From Colletotrichum lupini (Eukaryota > Ascomycota > Sordariomycetes > Glomerellales > Glomerellaceae), in contig NC_064677.1 of NCBI RefSeq assembly GCF_023278565.1, forward strand, positions 4,278,001 to 4,342,000: a stretch of 64,000 nucleotides of DNA, given 5' to 3'. The translations under genes were made by a program, and so were the position numbers. The notes under the pieces are model-generated. The model made no database searches and was not told where the DNA came from. It was given only the letters and a program-made list of their open reading frames with translations. This document shows positions 25,168 to 36,193 of this stretch, one piece after another. Position 1 is the stretch's first letter; every line of letters begins with the position of its first letter.

Positions 25168-25269
25168 CGACGGCGACATGTATTTTGCGGGTGGACAGCC
25201 CTTGGCCGAGGCGGCGTGGGCGCAAGGTGCACTGGTGCCGCAGTCACGGTGGACCAGAAAGCTCTACTG

Positions 25270-26520
25270 GAGCAGAAGGTACCTTACTTGCTTGGCTGCC
25301 TTACCTACCTTACCTTTCAATATGTACCTTATCTATCGGAGGCTGGCAGCGGGGTGACAGGTAAGGTACCTAGGTGCTCTGCACGCACCTCAAGGTAGGT
25401 AAGTACCTAAGCGCGTAATCGATAAGATACCTAACCTAGGTGGAAAGCATGGCACATCCCACCCCGCTCTAACCTTGAGGTAAAGTAATGGAAGGTAAGG
25501 TATATAGGTACTATCCGTATATTGCCCATCTACCGTACCCCGTACCTACCTTCCATAGGATCAGAGGAACGATATCGGAGTCCGGCACTTGATGCACAAG
25601 CTAGAGCGGCTCATAGCCGTCCCATATGTCACCTGCACAATTATCAGATTCAGACATACCTACACCTCACGCATTGCATCCTACATGTTGTGTTCTGAGC
25701 TACACAACAAGCCATTGTTATTGTTAAGACGTAAGGCACGTAAGACACCAGGCATCTTCGATCTAGATACCCTGGCGAGTGAGGGGTTGCGGAAGGGTGT
25801 CACTTAAGGTAAAGCCTGCTAAACCTTACCTCATGCATTCATTGCCTTCAATCGTACCTGTCTTATGACAATGCCCTCTCCGAGGATCTTGAGTAACTGC
25901 TCACCTCAGACGCCTTTGTGCTTTCCTGATGGATGTTAAGGTAAGGTAAGGTATCAATACCGCTAGGTCCTTCGGTCGCCTTATCTTTGGCGCTCGAAGC
26001 CGCATCAAGCTGTCTTCCTCCTCCACCGAGTCCTTGTCTGCCCTGGGTGTTTGGGAAGGTCGCGGACGGCCCCGCAACCCGAGAACTCAGGTGGGCGCCG
26101 CCGCCGCATCACCATAGGTCCACACACACCCAGTCTTTACATACCTTATCGTAGACCTCCCCACAAGCAATGATGCTTATCACTAAGGTAGCAACGCTGA
26201 GCATAAGGTACCTAGGTAGAGTCTACCTTACCTACCTGCTTTACCTACTACGTAGCAGAACTCCACGTCTTCACTTTGAGGTAAGGTAAGCTGGACAACT
26301 ACTCAGTACCCAACATTGCACTGTATGTCATGCACGAGTCTGCTTCTATGCCTTGTACTTAGGTTGCTCCTCGCTCAGGATGTGTTATGTAAGCGTATCC
26401 TGTAAGGTCGGTTGGCGGGGGAGGGTGCAGGTGCCCGCATGCCTACCCTTTCCTCCAGGTAGGTGCCTTAAGGTAAGGAAGGTAAGCACCCCAACCCCCA
26501 TCCCCAGCCCGAACTAAGGT
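25270..26520. repeat. third and densest cluster of TACCTTAAGGTA-type palindromes
   Basis: The words TACCTTACC, AAGGTACCTAGGTGC, AAGGTAGGTAAGTACC, CATAAGGTACCTAGGTAGAG and GGTAAGGTAAGGTA recur every few tens of bases for over a kilobase. The region is otherwise devoid of coding signal. Confidence 0.7.
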
Positions 26521-26795
26521 AGATGGGACTGGACGTCCGTGAGACTCGAAAGCCCATGTACCGCATCACCTGCTACCCACGGATAAGAAGAGTCGGGCAC
26601 GGTAGTGGGTACTTGCCCCTCCCCGTCCGGCCAGCTCAATGTTCACGCGCGGCGCCTTCCGATGGGGTCAAGAGATAGCTGTCCCCATGTGCTCCTTACC
26701 TTCCACAGTATACTCTAGCTCTGTCTTACTTGGACTCGCCTCCTATTAAACTTCATTTCGTCCAGCTTCCTTTCCACGTCTCCCGTCTCTTCATC

Positions 26796-26868
26796 CTCTC
26801 CTCCTCTTCCTCTTCCTCTTCCTCTTCCTCTTCCTCCTCTTCCTCTTCCTCCTCCTTCTCCTCCTACT
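26796..26868 (+). promoter_or_regulatory. polypyrimidine tract, (CTTCCT)n-like, upstream of the Urc1-like gene
   Basis: A nearly pure C/T run of about 70 bases built on CTCTTCCTCTTCCTC repeats, 190 bp upstream of the start codon. Such tracts are common near fungal transcription start sites, and slippage makes them polymorphic. A promoter role is inferred. Confidence 0.6.
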
Positions 26869-27058
26869 TTCACCTAGTCTCCGGTCAGAATCCCCGTCCC
26901 TCCTGCTCAATCTTCCCTCGTGAAGCATCCCAGCAATTTGTCTACGGTCTCTCACACTCCAACACAGCGCATTTTTGAAAGACGCGGGCGACCTTCTCAC
27001 AAGACTTCTCTCTTTGTGTCTTCTGCCGTTGTAGTGTGACAACTAGAAATTGATCGTC

Positions 27059-29794
27059 ATGAGCCACCCTACCGTTGACGATGGCTCTTTGGCCGAAGTC
27101 ATAAACTCCTTGAAATCCATCCAGCAGACTCAGTCTGACCTTGTGGCTGCTGTCGACTTGCTGAACCAACGATACCAACAGCTGCCTGTTGGTTCTGATG
27201 CAGCCACACTCGATCCGAATCCATCCCTCAGCGAGATCCCTGAAAGATCTCGAACCCCCGAGCCTTCCGATGCCGTTGGTGAATCTGCCAAGAGCTCTTC
27301 GTCCGATTTGACCTTGCAGGCCCCAGCTTTGCCCTCGTCACCCAGCCAGCGATCCGGCCTCACTTCCCGCATCATCCTAACGTACGTTTCCAGCTCCTAT
27401 TGTGCACCGCTTGCCGCCTGTCACCATGGCAGATCTTTCTCTGACCGATGCTCTCATTATAGGACTTATCCAAAGCAGATCGGCATCAACCCTCTCCCCA
27501 TGAATTGGGGCGAATCGGACCCCCATCGTCGTGGGCCAGTTGTTGTTTCTCGTTCATCTACCACTATTGGAAGACGTAACGGTCCGTAGGCCCGGCCCCC
27601 TTACTTACGCGTAACAAGCAATATTAGCTGACACTTTTGTCTATTCTCAAGCTGTCGGAGGTCAGTAACATACCTTTACCTGTCTACTAAGTTGTCTTGA
27701 ACTGACAGTGTTTACAGCCCAGTGAGTGACCCATTCATGGAATACTCTTTTGGCCATCTCAAAGGGAAGAATATGAATTGTTGCGGAACAGAATAGCTGA
27801 CAGTGGACTCGCAGCGGTGGTTCTTACTCCATCTACTATGCCCTGGCTGTTGCCAGCAAGCAACTTAATCTCGAGCATAGGTGAGCCGTTTTGTCGCCAA
27901 AACCAGTATGTGGACTCATTGATTCTAGACCCGACTTCACCAACACGGAGCCGGCTGCTAAGATTGGCCCCTTCCCTCAATGGGGAGATCCCAAGAAGAT
28001 CGTCGCCATGGATCCCTGGGGCCATCTGTCTCCCTGGCTCTTCAAGGACACTATCGAGAAGCACAACGGTGAGTAGATACATTAAGCCTGCACCTTTTAC
28101 AGCATGAGATCTTGGACTGAATCGCCATAGTCGACATTCGCCCAACCATCGCCATCACTAAGGCACATATGAAGGTACCGTTGCGCCTACTGGAGTGATA
28201 TTACGTCCCCTGACAATGTTTAGCTTCCCGAGCTGGAGGAGAGTGTCAAGAGTGGAAGACTGTGAGTGAAGCCATGACCAGGAGACGGTGAGCGTCGTTG
28301 TAGGGGCTGACTGGCTAGTGTTCCTGACGGCAAAGTCTGCTTGAACGAGCTTGGAGAGCTGGCCGTAACCAAGTTCGCCGTCGAGCCGGTATGTCAGCTT
28401 CCCAGCTACTGATTCAGATTGTTTGCTGACGCTCTTCGCACAGGTTTGGTATCTCCCCGGCGTAGCTGAAAGATTCGGCATCGGTTCGTCAGGCTACAAC
28501 CATCTGGGAATCTATCAGCAGCTAATTGCAAACAGATGAGGGGGCCTTGCGAAGGTCTCTTTTCGAACACACTGGTGGCAGCTACCCCGAGGTAGATGGC
28601 CCCTGTTACCTCATAGACACACACGCTGACCATTTGTCATAGTTGATTACCCGCAACGATATTAAAGTGTTTCTGCCCCCCATAGGTAATAGCACCCAGG
28701 CTTCGAGCAAGAGGATGAACTGACAATGTGTATCATGTAGGTGGTCTGACAGTATACTGTTTCGGCGACCCGGCCAAAATGTCCGACGAGTCAGTACGAC
28801 TGGCATTGCGAATCCACGATGAGGTTTGTCGTCTCACTGCTACGGGTAGTTTTGCAATTAACCGTAACGTAGTGCAATGGTAGCGACGTTTTTGGATCCG
28901 ATATCTGCACATGTCGCCCTTATCTCATATTCGGCATCGAAGAGGCAGTCAAGGAGGCGCAGAATGGCGGGAGTGGTGTCGTTATTTACTTCCGAAAAGA
29001 GGGCAGAGCCCTCGGTGAAGTGACCAAGGTGAGCAATGCCGAGTTCCAAGATTGATTGTGCATGAGTTGATGACAGTTATATAGTATCGTACGTACTCTC
29101 TTGCTTGTTTGGCATCAGAGCCTTGCTCATGTGAAGACTACACGCGGGCGACCGAGGCTGCACGTTTCATGATAGGCTGCTAACTGACCACGAAGTCGTG
29201 TACAACGCTCGTAAGCGCGGAGAAGACCGAGCATCGGACTACTTTAAGAGGACAGAGAACATTGCTGGAGTGAAGGATATGCGATTCCAGGCTCTCATGC
29301 CCGATATCCTGCACTGGCTCGGAATCCGCAAGATCGACAGAATGCTGAGCATGAGCAAGTCAGTAGCTCCTCCCCATCCGAGATACCATGACGCTAACGT
29401 GAACCACAACAGCATGAAACATGATGCCATTGTAGGACAAGGGTAATGGCGATTTTTTTACGTGTCAGTATTTCAGATCTTGCTGACAATTTCTCTAGAA
29501 TTCCCATTCACGAGCGTGTCGAGCTCCCCGAGGAGTGGATTCCCGCAGATTCTCGCGTCGAGATTGATGCAAAGATTACTGCAGGTATGCAAGTGAGAAG
29601 GGGAGCGTGGCCCGCTGTCAGTGACTGATGAGTTGCTATAGGATACTTCACCGCCGGAAAGCGCATGACCGAAGAAGAGTTAAGAGCTGTGCAGGGCAGG
29701 ATGTGGGAAGAGTAAGTCTACCTGCTTTCCCCGCGTTGCAGGCATCGTGTATCACTGACCAAATCCTTCCTTACTTCACAGTCTCGACCATTAG
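27059..29794 (+). CDS. URC1: GTP cyclohydrolase II homologue, Urc1-like (uracil catabolism)
   Basis: Urc1 proteins are GTP cyclohydrolase II relatives required for the fungal URC route of uracil breakdown. My model has 20 exons and 518 residues: 27059-27381, 27463-27581, 27652-27660, 27718-27721, 27815-27880, 27929-28068, 28131-28174, 28224-28261, 28319-28388, 28444-28483, 28536-28591, 28643-28685, 28741-28823, 28873-29028, 29085-29088, 29196-29358, 29413-29442, 29499-29584, 29642-29711, 29782-29794. The zinc motif C-x10-C-x-C is intact (C346, C357, C359 in CNGSDVFGSDICTC). It is followed by YFRKEGRALGEVTKYLVYN, the counterpart of the RQEGRGIGL region of RibA. The first ~110 residues are a Ser/Pro-rich leader. 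Conserved blocks include NPLPMNWGESDPHRRGPVVV and VAMDPWGHLSPWLF. Two exons are only 4 nt and one is 9 nt, which is exceptional; see findings. The gene uses ATG at 27,059; a TTG nine bases upstream is in frame but not needed. Confidence 0.9.
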
Positions 29795-32639
29795 CTCCTG
29801 CAGAGATGGCATTCGCTAGTAGGAGGGGCAAGTAAAGGCAGCATCGCCAACTTCAGGTGATCACGCACGTGGTTGTGATACTTGGCCCAAATGATGGATG
29901 AAAAGGCATCGGTGAGAACCGATGAAGCTCCTATACAAGTCGGTGCAGTGTTGGCCTCTGCATGGAACACCTGCACCATTGCCGACAGCAGTGGCTTGAT
30001 AGAACATGCAGTATAATCCATGTGTGGTGTGCCTACCGCATGCCAGTCTTGGACCGGTAGATGGGAGCCAGGTGAGGAGTGGAAATCCGGATGGATGGCA
30101 CTTTGGCCAGCTGGTAATATTTGAAGCCAAACTGCATGTATCTAGACAGATGCGACGCTTGTGGTCAGAAACCAACCCCGCGCCCAGTGAGATAGCTTGC
30201 CTGCGTTGAATTGACTTGTCTAGCAATAATGCAAGGGTAACCGAACCAGCTGCAACATATGTAATGATTACACAGAGCCGCGAGAGTCTACCAGTGTCCA
30301 GAGGCGACGATCGGCCGTGATGGTCGCACCACTCGGCTGCGAAGAAACCAGGCTGGGGTATGGATAGGACCGACCTTGTCTGTGGGCTGACCGGGGGTAT
30401 TCCGATGCAGAATCCTTTGGTGTACGGATATACTACCGTGACTACTTACATGTTAACTTACAGTTGTACAGTATGAGGTACGGAGTACAACGGCTCGAGC
30501 AGTGTAGCATGTCCTTGACCGGTCTGGAAATGTCATAGCCATGGGCGGTCTTGATTGGGTTCGACTGAGCGGGACCTCATGGGAAATGGTCAACGAAGCG
30601 GTTGGCAACCCCACAATGGCTGCAGGCGTGACGCCGGCCATGCATGGCCTTTGCGTATAAGTGCCCAAACAGACGCTCACCGACCCATACAACACCAGAC
30701 ACATAGTTGGGAGCCGGTTCCCCATCAGGCACCGGCCATGTGGTCCAATGATGGGACGCTGGTACTGTCAGCGGAAAACCGTCGACCGGGCTCGCCCGTC
30801 CCCAAGGAACCGACATTCCCGCCGAGTAGCCGGAGGTGATGGCTTGTTGTTAACGCGCACGACGCCCACTTGATGAGGGGCGCAACATAGCAATCATGGT
30901 TCCTTACCATCCCAGAGCTGTTGCATTCTTGCAAATTCGATCGCCGCCGTGCCATTATCGGTCTCACCCAGACTTGTGCCAGGATATTTGTTCAACGCGA
31001 TGGCGACCGTTTCCCGGGACCTTCGGGACACGGACGGTGTGCGGAGGAGAGAGGCATCACCTCGGCCGGACCGTCGACGTCGACCAAGGCTCCTACGAGC
31101 CAGCGCGACGGAACCTACCATCACAACGACATCCAATGCCAGCCGTGGCGCCATTTCGAGCCCGCAATCGTCTCAAAGGGCCACCGAACTCCTCAGCCGC
31201 GTTGCCGTATGTTCGGGTCATGCTCCCGAATACTCACCGACGTCGGTGGCCGCTCCCCATATGGCGTCGCTCAGCGCCGAAGACATGACCATTCCAACTA
31301 CAAATCGAGTCCAGGGCCATCGAGAACACCTATCTTGTTCGTAGACTGCCACGATACCAGCATCCGACGATCAAATTACTGATACCAGTGTGGCCAGACT
31401 CGAACGGCTATTTCAGCTTTCCAAACTTTGATGCGTGGGATGGAGAACGGCGCAGTGATGACAAGGAAGAGGACGTATGAAACGGAGAATTGTCGTGATC
31501 AGTCGACATGAAGGGACTTCCCTGAGGGGGTCCAATGCTGTTACTGGGAGTTTCAGCACACAATAAGCGTTCTACGTGAATACAGAACAAGGCGAAAAAA
31601 CAAGAGACACCGGCCTAGAGACGTTCTGCTCCCAGCTGGTATTCGAGCAAGGAGGAAGCAAGAACGAGAGGAGGAGAGACGGCGCGAAGAAATAAGAAAT
31701 AGCCCGGACAACGGTACGGAATGGTCGATCTGAAAGCATCGACGTTGATGAGACTCAAATATGGTTCGTTCTAGCGCCAGGGCGTTGATTTTGGGTCGGA
31801 ATCGTTTGAGGAGTTACGCATCTTTACTCTGAGAGACGCGAAAGCCGCGTTGTTCGTTCAATGGCGTTGTGGGATTTTGTAGGATATCCAGCTTTCCGAG
31901 GCGGTTCTAGGTGTGATGCCCGTACGTATGTCACAAACCGGACGCAAAAAATAAGAGTGTACATAGGTTTACACGGGTGGTAAGAATGTATGCGTAAAGT
32001 AAAGATACACTGCCAGCCTCGTATTGTCATGCTTGTTCACGGACAGACCTGAATGAGTGTAAATCTCGGTAAGGCGGGAGACCCGTTCACCGATCACCAC
32101 AATGTGGAGGCACAGGGCATCACACCCACCTCACCTTGCCCCAAAGGCGGGGCAAAGTTCCAACAGTTTGTACCTGTAAGGCCTTCCATCTTGACTAGGG
32201 GGCCGGAGTATTGTGATGACATGTCACTGGCCAAGGTGGCCTTGAAAAGTCAACCAATTGGAGGCACTGGATGAAAAGTTGCAGAGACACTGACGTCTCA
32301 GAAGTGGAACTCTTGGGGCTGGCTTCAGCGCCAAAGAATTGTGAAAAAGTGCACATCACGTGATATACAGTGCTAAATATGGATTCGATAGCTGATTACT
32401 GTGCTTCTCGCTGACGAGGTCCACGAGGTGCTTGCCCTGGCGTGGTCGGGGCAGGGGCATGCACAGTGCACCATGCTGGAAAAAAAACCCGGATTACATA
32501 ATTCGAACGGGGCACACTCGCTAAGAATTTCGAGCCACACATTCTCGCATCTTGAATTTTATCACCAGCGAAACCACCACCCCTCCAAACCTTTCAACTA
32601 CTCAACGTTCATCCGCCAGACAATTAACAGCCGCCCAAA
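29795..32639. other. 2.8-kb region between the Urc1-like gene and eS1, mostly without recognised genes
   Basis: No family-recognisable gene. The part at 30,450-31,400 has several overlapping open frames on both strands and is described separately as a possible unrecognised gene. The part at 31,590-31,700 is purine-rich. The 200 bp before 32,640 look like a ribosomal-protein promoter: A-rich, then pyrimidine-rich. Confidence 0.45.
30580..31286 (-). CDS. possible unrecognised spliced gene (hypothetical)
   Basis: I do not recognise this. On the minus strand an ATG at 31,286 starts MSSALSDAIWGAATDV and meets a GTGAGT donor at about 31,238. A GTAG acceptor near 31,116 joins in frame to a long open segment containing NKYPGTSLGETDNGTAAIEF and ending LWD at a GTAAGG donor near 30,910. 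An acceptor after TGACAGTACCAG near 30,761 continues in phase into TTWPVPDGEPAPNYVSGVVW before another GTGAGC donor. The phases fit, but there is no motif and the 3' end is unresolved. The plus strand is also open here in all frames over 30,900-31,380, which weakens the case. It may be a chance GC-rich open region or a decayed gene. Confidence 0.25.
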
Positions 32640-33781
32640 ATGGCTGTGGGAAAGTGAGAATAACCACCTCTGGACGAATTGACGACGATATGCCGCCGAC
32701 CGCAATCGTCGTCGCCCAGGCGCAGGCCGTAAACAGCAGCTAACCAGTTTTTCCCTCGCAGGAACAAGAGATTGTCCAAGGGCAAGAAGGGTCTCAAGAA
32801 GAAGACCGTGGACCCCTTCTCCCGCAAGGACTGGTACCAGATCAAGGTATGTGTTTTGCCGCTGTGCGAAATAAGTCTCGATGCCATTTTTTTGCAGTAT
32901 GCTGACTGGTTTTTTTCTTCTCTCCCACAGGCCCCCGCGCCTTTCAACGTTCGCGAGTGAGTTCTCAGCCCAAACCCGACGTGGATCACGATTCGACATC
33001 CAGCCATTGTCGACAGCCGAGCGCGAGAAGGAATTGAGCCATCGGGTGGGTGCTGACTGCGCGTGTCTTTTAGTGTCGGCAAGACCCTGGTCAACAGAAC
33101 CACCGGTCTCAAGAACGCCAACGACGCCTTGAAGGGCCGCATTCTGGAGGTCTCTCTGGCCGATCTCCAGAAGGATGAGGATCACGCTTTCCGCAAGGTT
33201 AAGCTCCGTGTCGACGAGGTCCAGGGCAAGAACTGCCTGACCAACTTCCACGGCCTCGACTTCACCTCCGACAAGCTCCGTTCCCTCGTCCGCAAGTGGC
33301 AGACTCTCATTGAGGCCAACGTCACCGTCAAGACCACCGACGACTACCTCCTCCGCCTCTTCGCCATTGCTTTCACCAAGCGCCGCCCCAACCAGATCAA
33401 GAAGACCACATATGCTGCCTCTTCGCAAATCCGTGCCATCCGTCGCAAGATGACTGAGATCATCCAGCGCGAGGCCTCTACCTGCACTCTCACCCAGCTG
33501 ACCTCCAAGCTCATCCCCGAGGTCATCGGCCGTGAGATCGAGAAGTCTACCCAGGGCATCTACCCCCTGCAGAACGTAAGCACTTTCTTACTGGTGCCAC
33601 TGGCCCAGTGACTAAATGGTACTAACAACCATCCCAGGTCCACATCCGTAAGGTCAAGCTTCTCAAGCAGCCCAAGTTCGATCTCGGTGCCCTCATGGGT
33701 CTCCACGGCGAGTCTGGCACCGACGACCAGGGACAGAAGGTTGAGCGGGAGTTCAAGGAGCGCGTTCTTGAGGAGGTTTAA
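32640..33781 (+). CDS. 40S ribosomal protein eS1 (RPS1 / S3a family)
   Basis: A structural protein of the small ribosomal subunit near the mRNA exit. Five exons (32640-32653, 32762-32846, 32931-32956, 33074-33575, 33638-33781) give 256 residues, the normal size. The start is [20 protein letters not shown], followed by [20 protein letters not shown]. The remainder (for example [20 protein letters not shown] and [20 protein letters not shown]) is highly conserved, and the end is acidic (KERVLEEV). The coding sequence is interrupted after only 14 nt, the classic 5'-biased intron of fungal ribosomal protein genes. The exons are C-ending at wobble positions, in line with high expression. I looked for C/D-box snoRNA motifs in the introns and saw none. 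Confidence 0.97.
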
Positions 33782-34306
33782 AGGAATCAGGCCCTGCATG
33801 ATGGATGCTCCGGCAGAAGGGGACTCTGGCTCTACCGGCCGGGAAACAAATCCGGCATTGTTTTAGGTCGTTGCACATGGCGTAGCATATAAGGCGGCTG
33901 CGGGTCTAGGGTACCTCAAAATGGTAAATGGTCAATTCTTCAAAGACACTCTGCAATGTGTGTATGCAGCCTGGCTACGAGTTTTCTAGCACAGGTGGGA
34001 AATGCGAGGCTGCTTCCCTCACGGGATTCTCGCGCTCCAGCTCAAGCTCCGCTGGTGGCCTGGCCATCACGACTTGGCTCATATCCCCTCACTCGTAAAG
34101 AACACGACCTACGGGGGCCGCCTGACCAATCCTCAGTGCCGTGGCGTACGAAAAGTCCCTTGTGGGATTGAGTCTATAGCAAGTCTATGTGGCCCGAAAC
34201 ATTTGCCTAGTCAAAATGCATTCCCTTAACCACACTCGCCTATTATGTCTAATAGTTTGCAGAGGGATGAGTGAGACGACTACAGCAGCCTACTTCCCAG
34301 GATCCT
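33782..34306. other. convergent intergenic region between eS1 and the hydrolase gene
   Basis: 525 bp that must hold the two 3' ends. No coding feature is supportable and no repeat is seen. Confidence 0.5.
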
Positions 34307-35518
34307 TTAGTCTTGGTTCTTTAGGAACTCAACGACCGCTACCGAGGAGTGATCAGTATTGTGACTATTTCTTTAAGATAAAGTGCTTGTGTACCTTGAC
34401 GAAACTCCTCAGGTTTCTCCGAAATGCACCAGTGCCCGGCATCAAGATCTACTAGTCGAAACTTGGGGAAAAATTGCCCAACCGTCGGCAGGACGTCATC
34501 AGGCACGTACTTGCTTTTGGTTCCCCGAACAAATAGGGCAGGCTTTTCGAAGCGAGTCTTCGTCGGGTCCTTGAATGGGAAATCTCCCATGTGGATTAAG
34601 GACCGACTGATGATGTCGAGGGGCACCCGGAACTTTTGCTGCGGCTTGCCAGCCTCTGGCCGATACAAATTACCCAGAAGAAACTGGCGAATAGGAAGAG
34701 ACTGCAGCACAATGGTGAGCATGATTGATCGAGATTGATCGAGCAAACCCTCTAAGAGTAAAGTGGAATAATCTCACGTCCTCGTAATCCTTCAGGATTT
34801 CGTCTGCTTCAGCCTGCTTCGTGATGTTCGCTGCTTCAATTCTCTTCAAACCCTGGATGTACTTGCTAAATGAGCTCTCCAAGACAGCATCGACAGGCGC
34901 ATTGTCAACCGCTATGATATCTTGCACGAGTTCGGGTGACTTCAGAGCAAGGGTCATGGCAGCCTTGGCTCCCCTAGGAATGGTTCATCTCATTCAGCAT
35001 GCAGCAGCGTAACGCCCTCGCAGATACGACTCACATCGAGTGGCCGATGACTGAGGGCAGCGTCAGTCCATGCTGGTCAATGAATGCAGCAACGTCGTCC
35101 GCCATATGGACATAGTCGTGCTGCTTCGCGTGAGGCGATTCGCCATGGTTGCGTAGATCCTAGTCAAAATCTCAGTGAAAACCCTTCCGAAGTGCTTGCG
35201 GATGCAGTCTGTGAATCTTACCAAGGCATACACTGGTCTACCTAAGTCACGAGCTAGAACTCTACGTGGCGGTCAGCATGCCGTACCAGAGCCTTGCAGT
35301 TATAGATGAACTCGCTTGCTGATACTCCTGTTGTTCTTCTTGGATCCGAAGAGACCGTGAAGAAAAATGATGGGGTTGGAGGACCCGCCGACAGGTCGCT
35401 TGCTGGGCTCATGCAGGTCATAAGACAACGTCAACCTTCTTTGCGAGGAAAATGTACGCCGTGAAGTCAGGCCGATGCTGAGACTGCGCCGCATGACGAC
35501 CCAGGAGAATGCCATCAT
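34307..35518 (-). CDS. mitochondrial alpha/beta hydrolase (ABHD11 / Imo32 type)
   Basis: A serine hydrolase of the alpha/beta fold, mitochondrial in yeast and mammals; ABHD11 protects lipoylated 2-oxoglutarate dehydrogenase. Six exons (35518-35316, 35261-35222, 35159-35035, 34973-34778, 34701-34395, 34338-34307) give 300 residues. The N-terminus is Arg/Ser-rich and lacks acidic residues for 35 positions (MRRSLSIGLTSRRTFSSQRR), a convincing mitochondrial presequence. FLHGLFGSKKNNRS forms the oxyanion region. The nucleophile elbow is GHSMG (S122), and DAGHW supplies the catalytic His. The first intron appears to be GC-AG (donor GCGAGT at 35,315); only this boundary restores SKVLARDLG. Two ATGs lie in tandem at the start (35,518 and 35,515). 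The start codon is only about 120 bp from the AT-rich repeat block. Confidence 0.92.
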
Positions 35519-36193
35519 GCTCCGAATCTGAGGGTTTGATAACTGTAAGTCTAACAGCCATGGGCCATATCTCCGATTTTGCGCCTACGTTGTGGGTCGT
35601 GATAGATGCTCGGTCCAGTGACAAGGAATAGAAGTGATATATAGAGGTGTCACGGAAGGGACTACGGGCAGGTTAAAATACTACTATATTGGCCTATAAA
35701 CTTAGAAACTCAACGTAAAGAGGGAAAAGTAAAATAATAGGTGGAAGCTAGCGAGCTAGCCCTTTAGGCCTAGCGGTCTAGTGCGTTATATAATTATTAA
35801 GAACTTAGTTTTATAGTTTAAAGCTAAGTTATAGGGGTTATAAGGCCCTAATACTTATTATTATAATATTACTTTTCTTTTTTATATTAAAAAGTATTAT
35901 TTATAATATTAAAAAAGATTTTTATAAATTTATGATTCTTATACAGTTATTATTATTTATTTATATTTATTTATATAATAGTTTTTTTTTTAACTTAAAA
36001 ATATAAATAACGACTTTAATAAGATTATGCCTTTAGAATAAATTATATAATATAATTTACTTTTTAATTATATAATATATATAATATATACTAAGTATAT
36101 TTATTTTCTTTTTTATTTTTACTTTTATTAGCTACTCGGGCAGTTCTTAATATCGATTATATAATATTAATATATAGTATTAATAAATACTCC

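Larger units (their letters stand above)
24886..27058. other. divergent intergenic region between Elf1 and the Urc1-like gene
   Basis: 2.2 kb without a supportable gene. It contains a 24-bp tandem duplication at 25,120-25,167, a dense TACCTTAAGGTA cluster at 25,270-26,520 and a long polypyrimidine run at 26,796-26,868 just upstream of the Urc1-like gene. Confidence 0.5.

Noticed and set aside
32654..33073. eS1 introns as possible snoRNA hosts
   Set aside because: Looked for RTGATGA/CTGA box pairs with terminal stems and found none.
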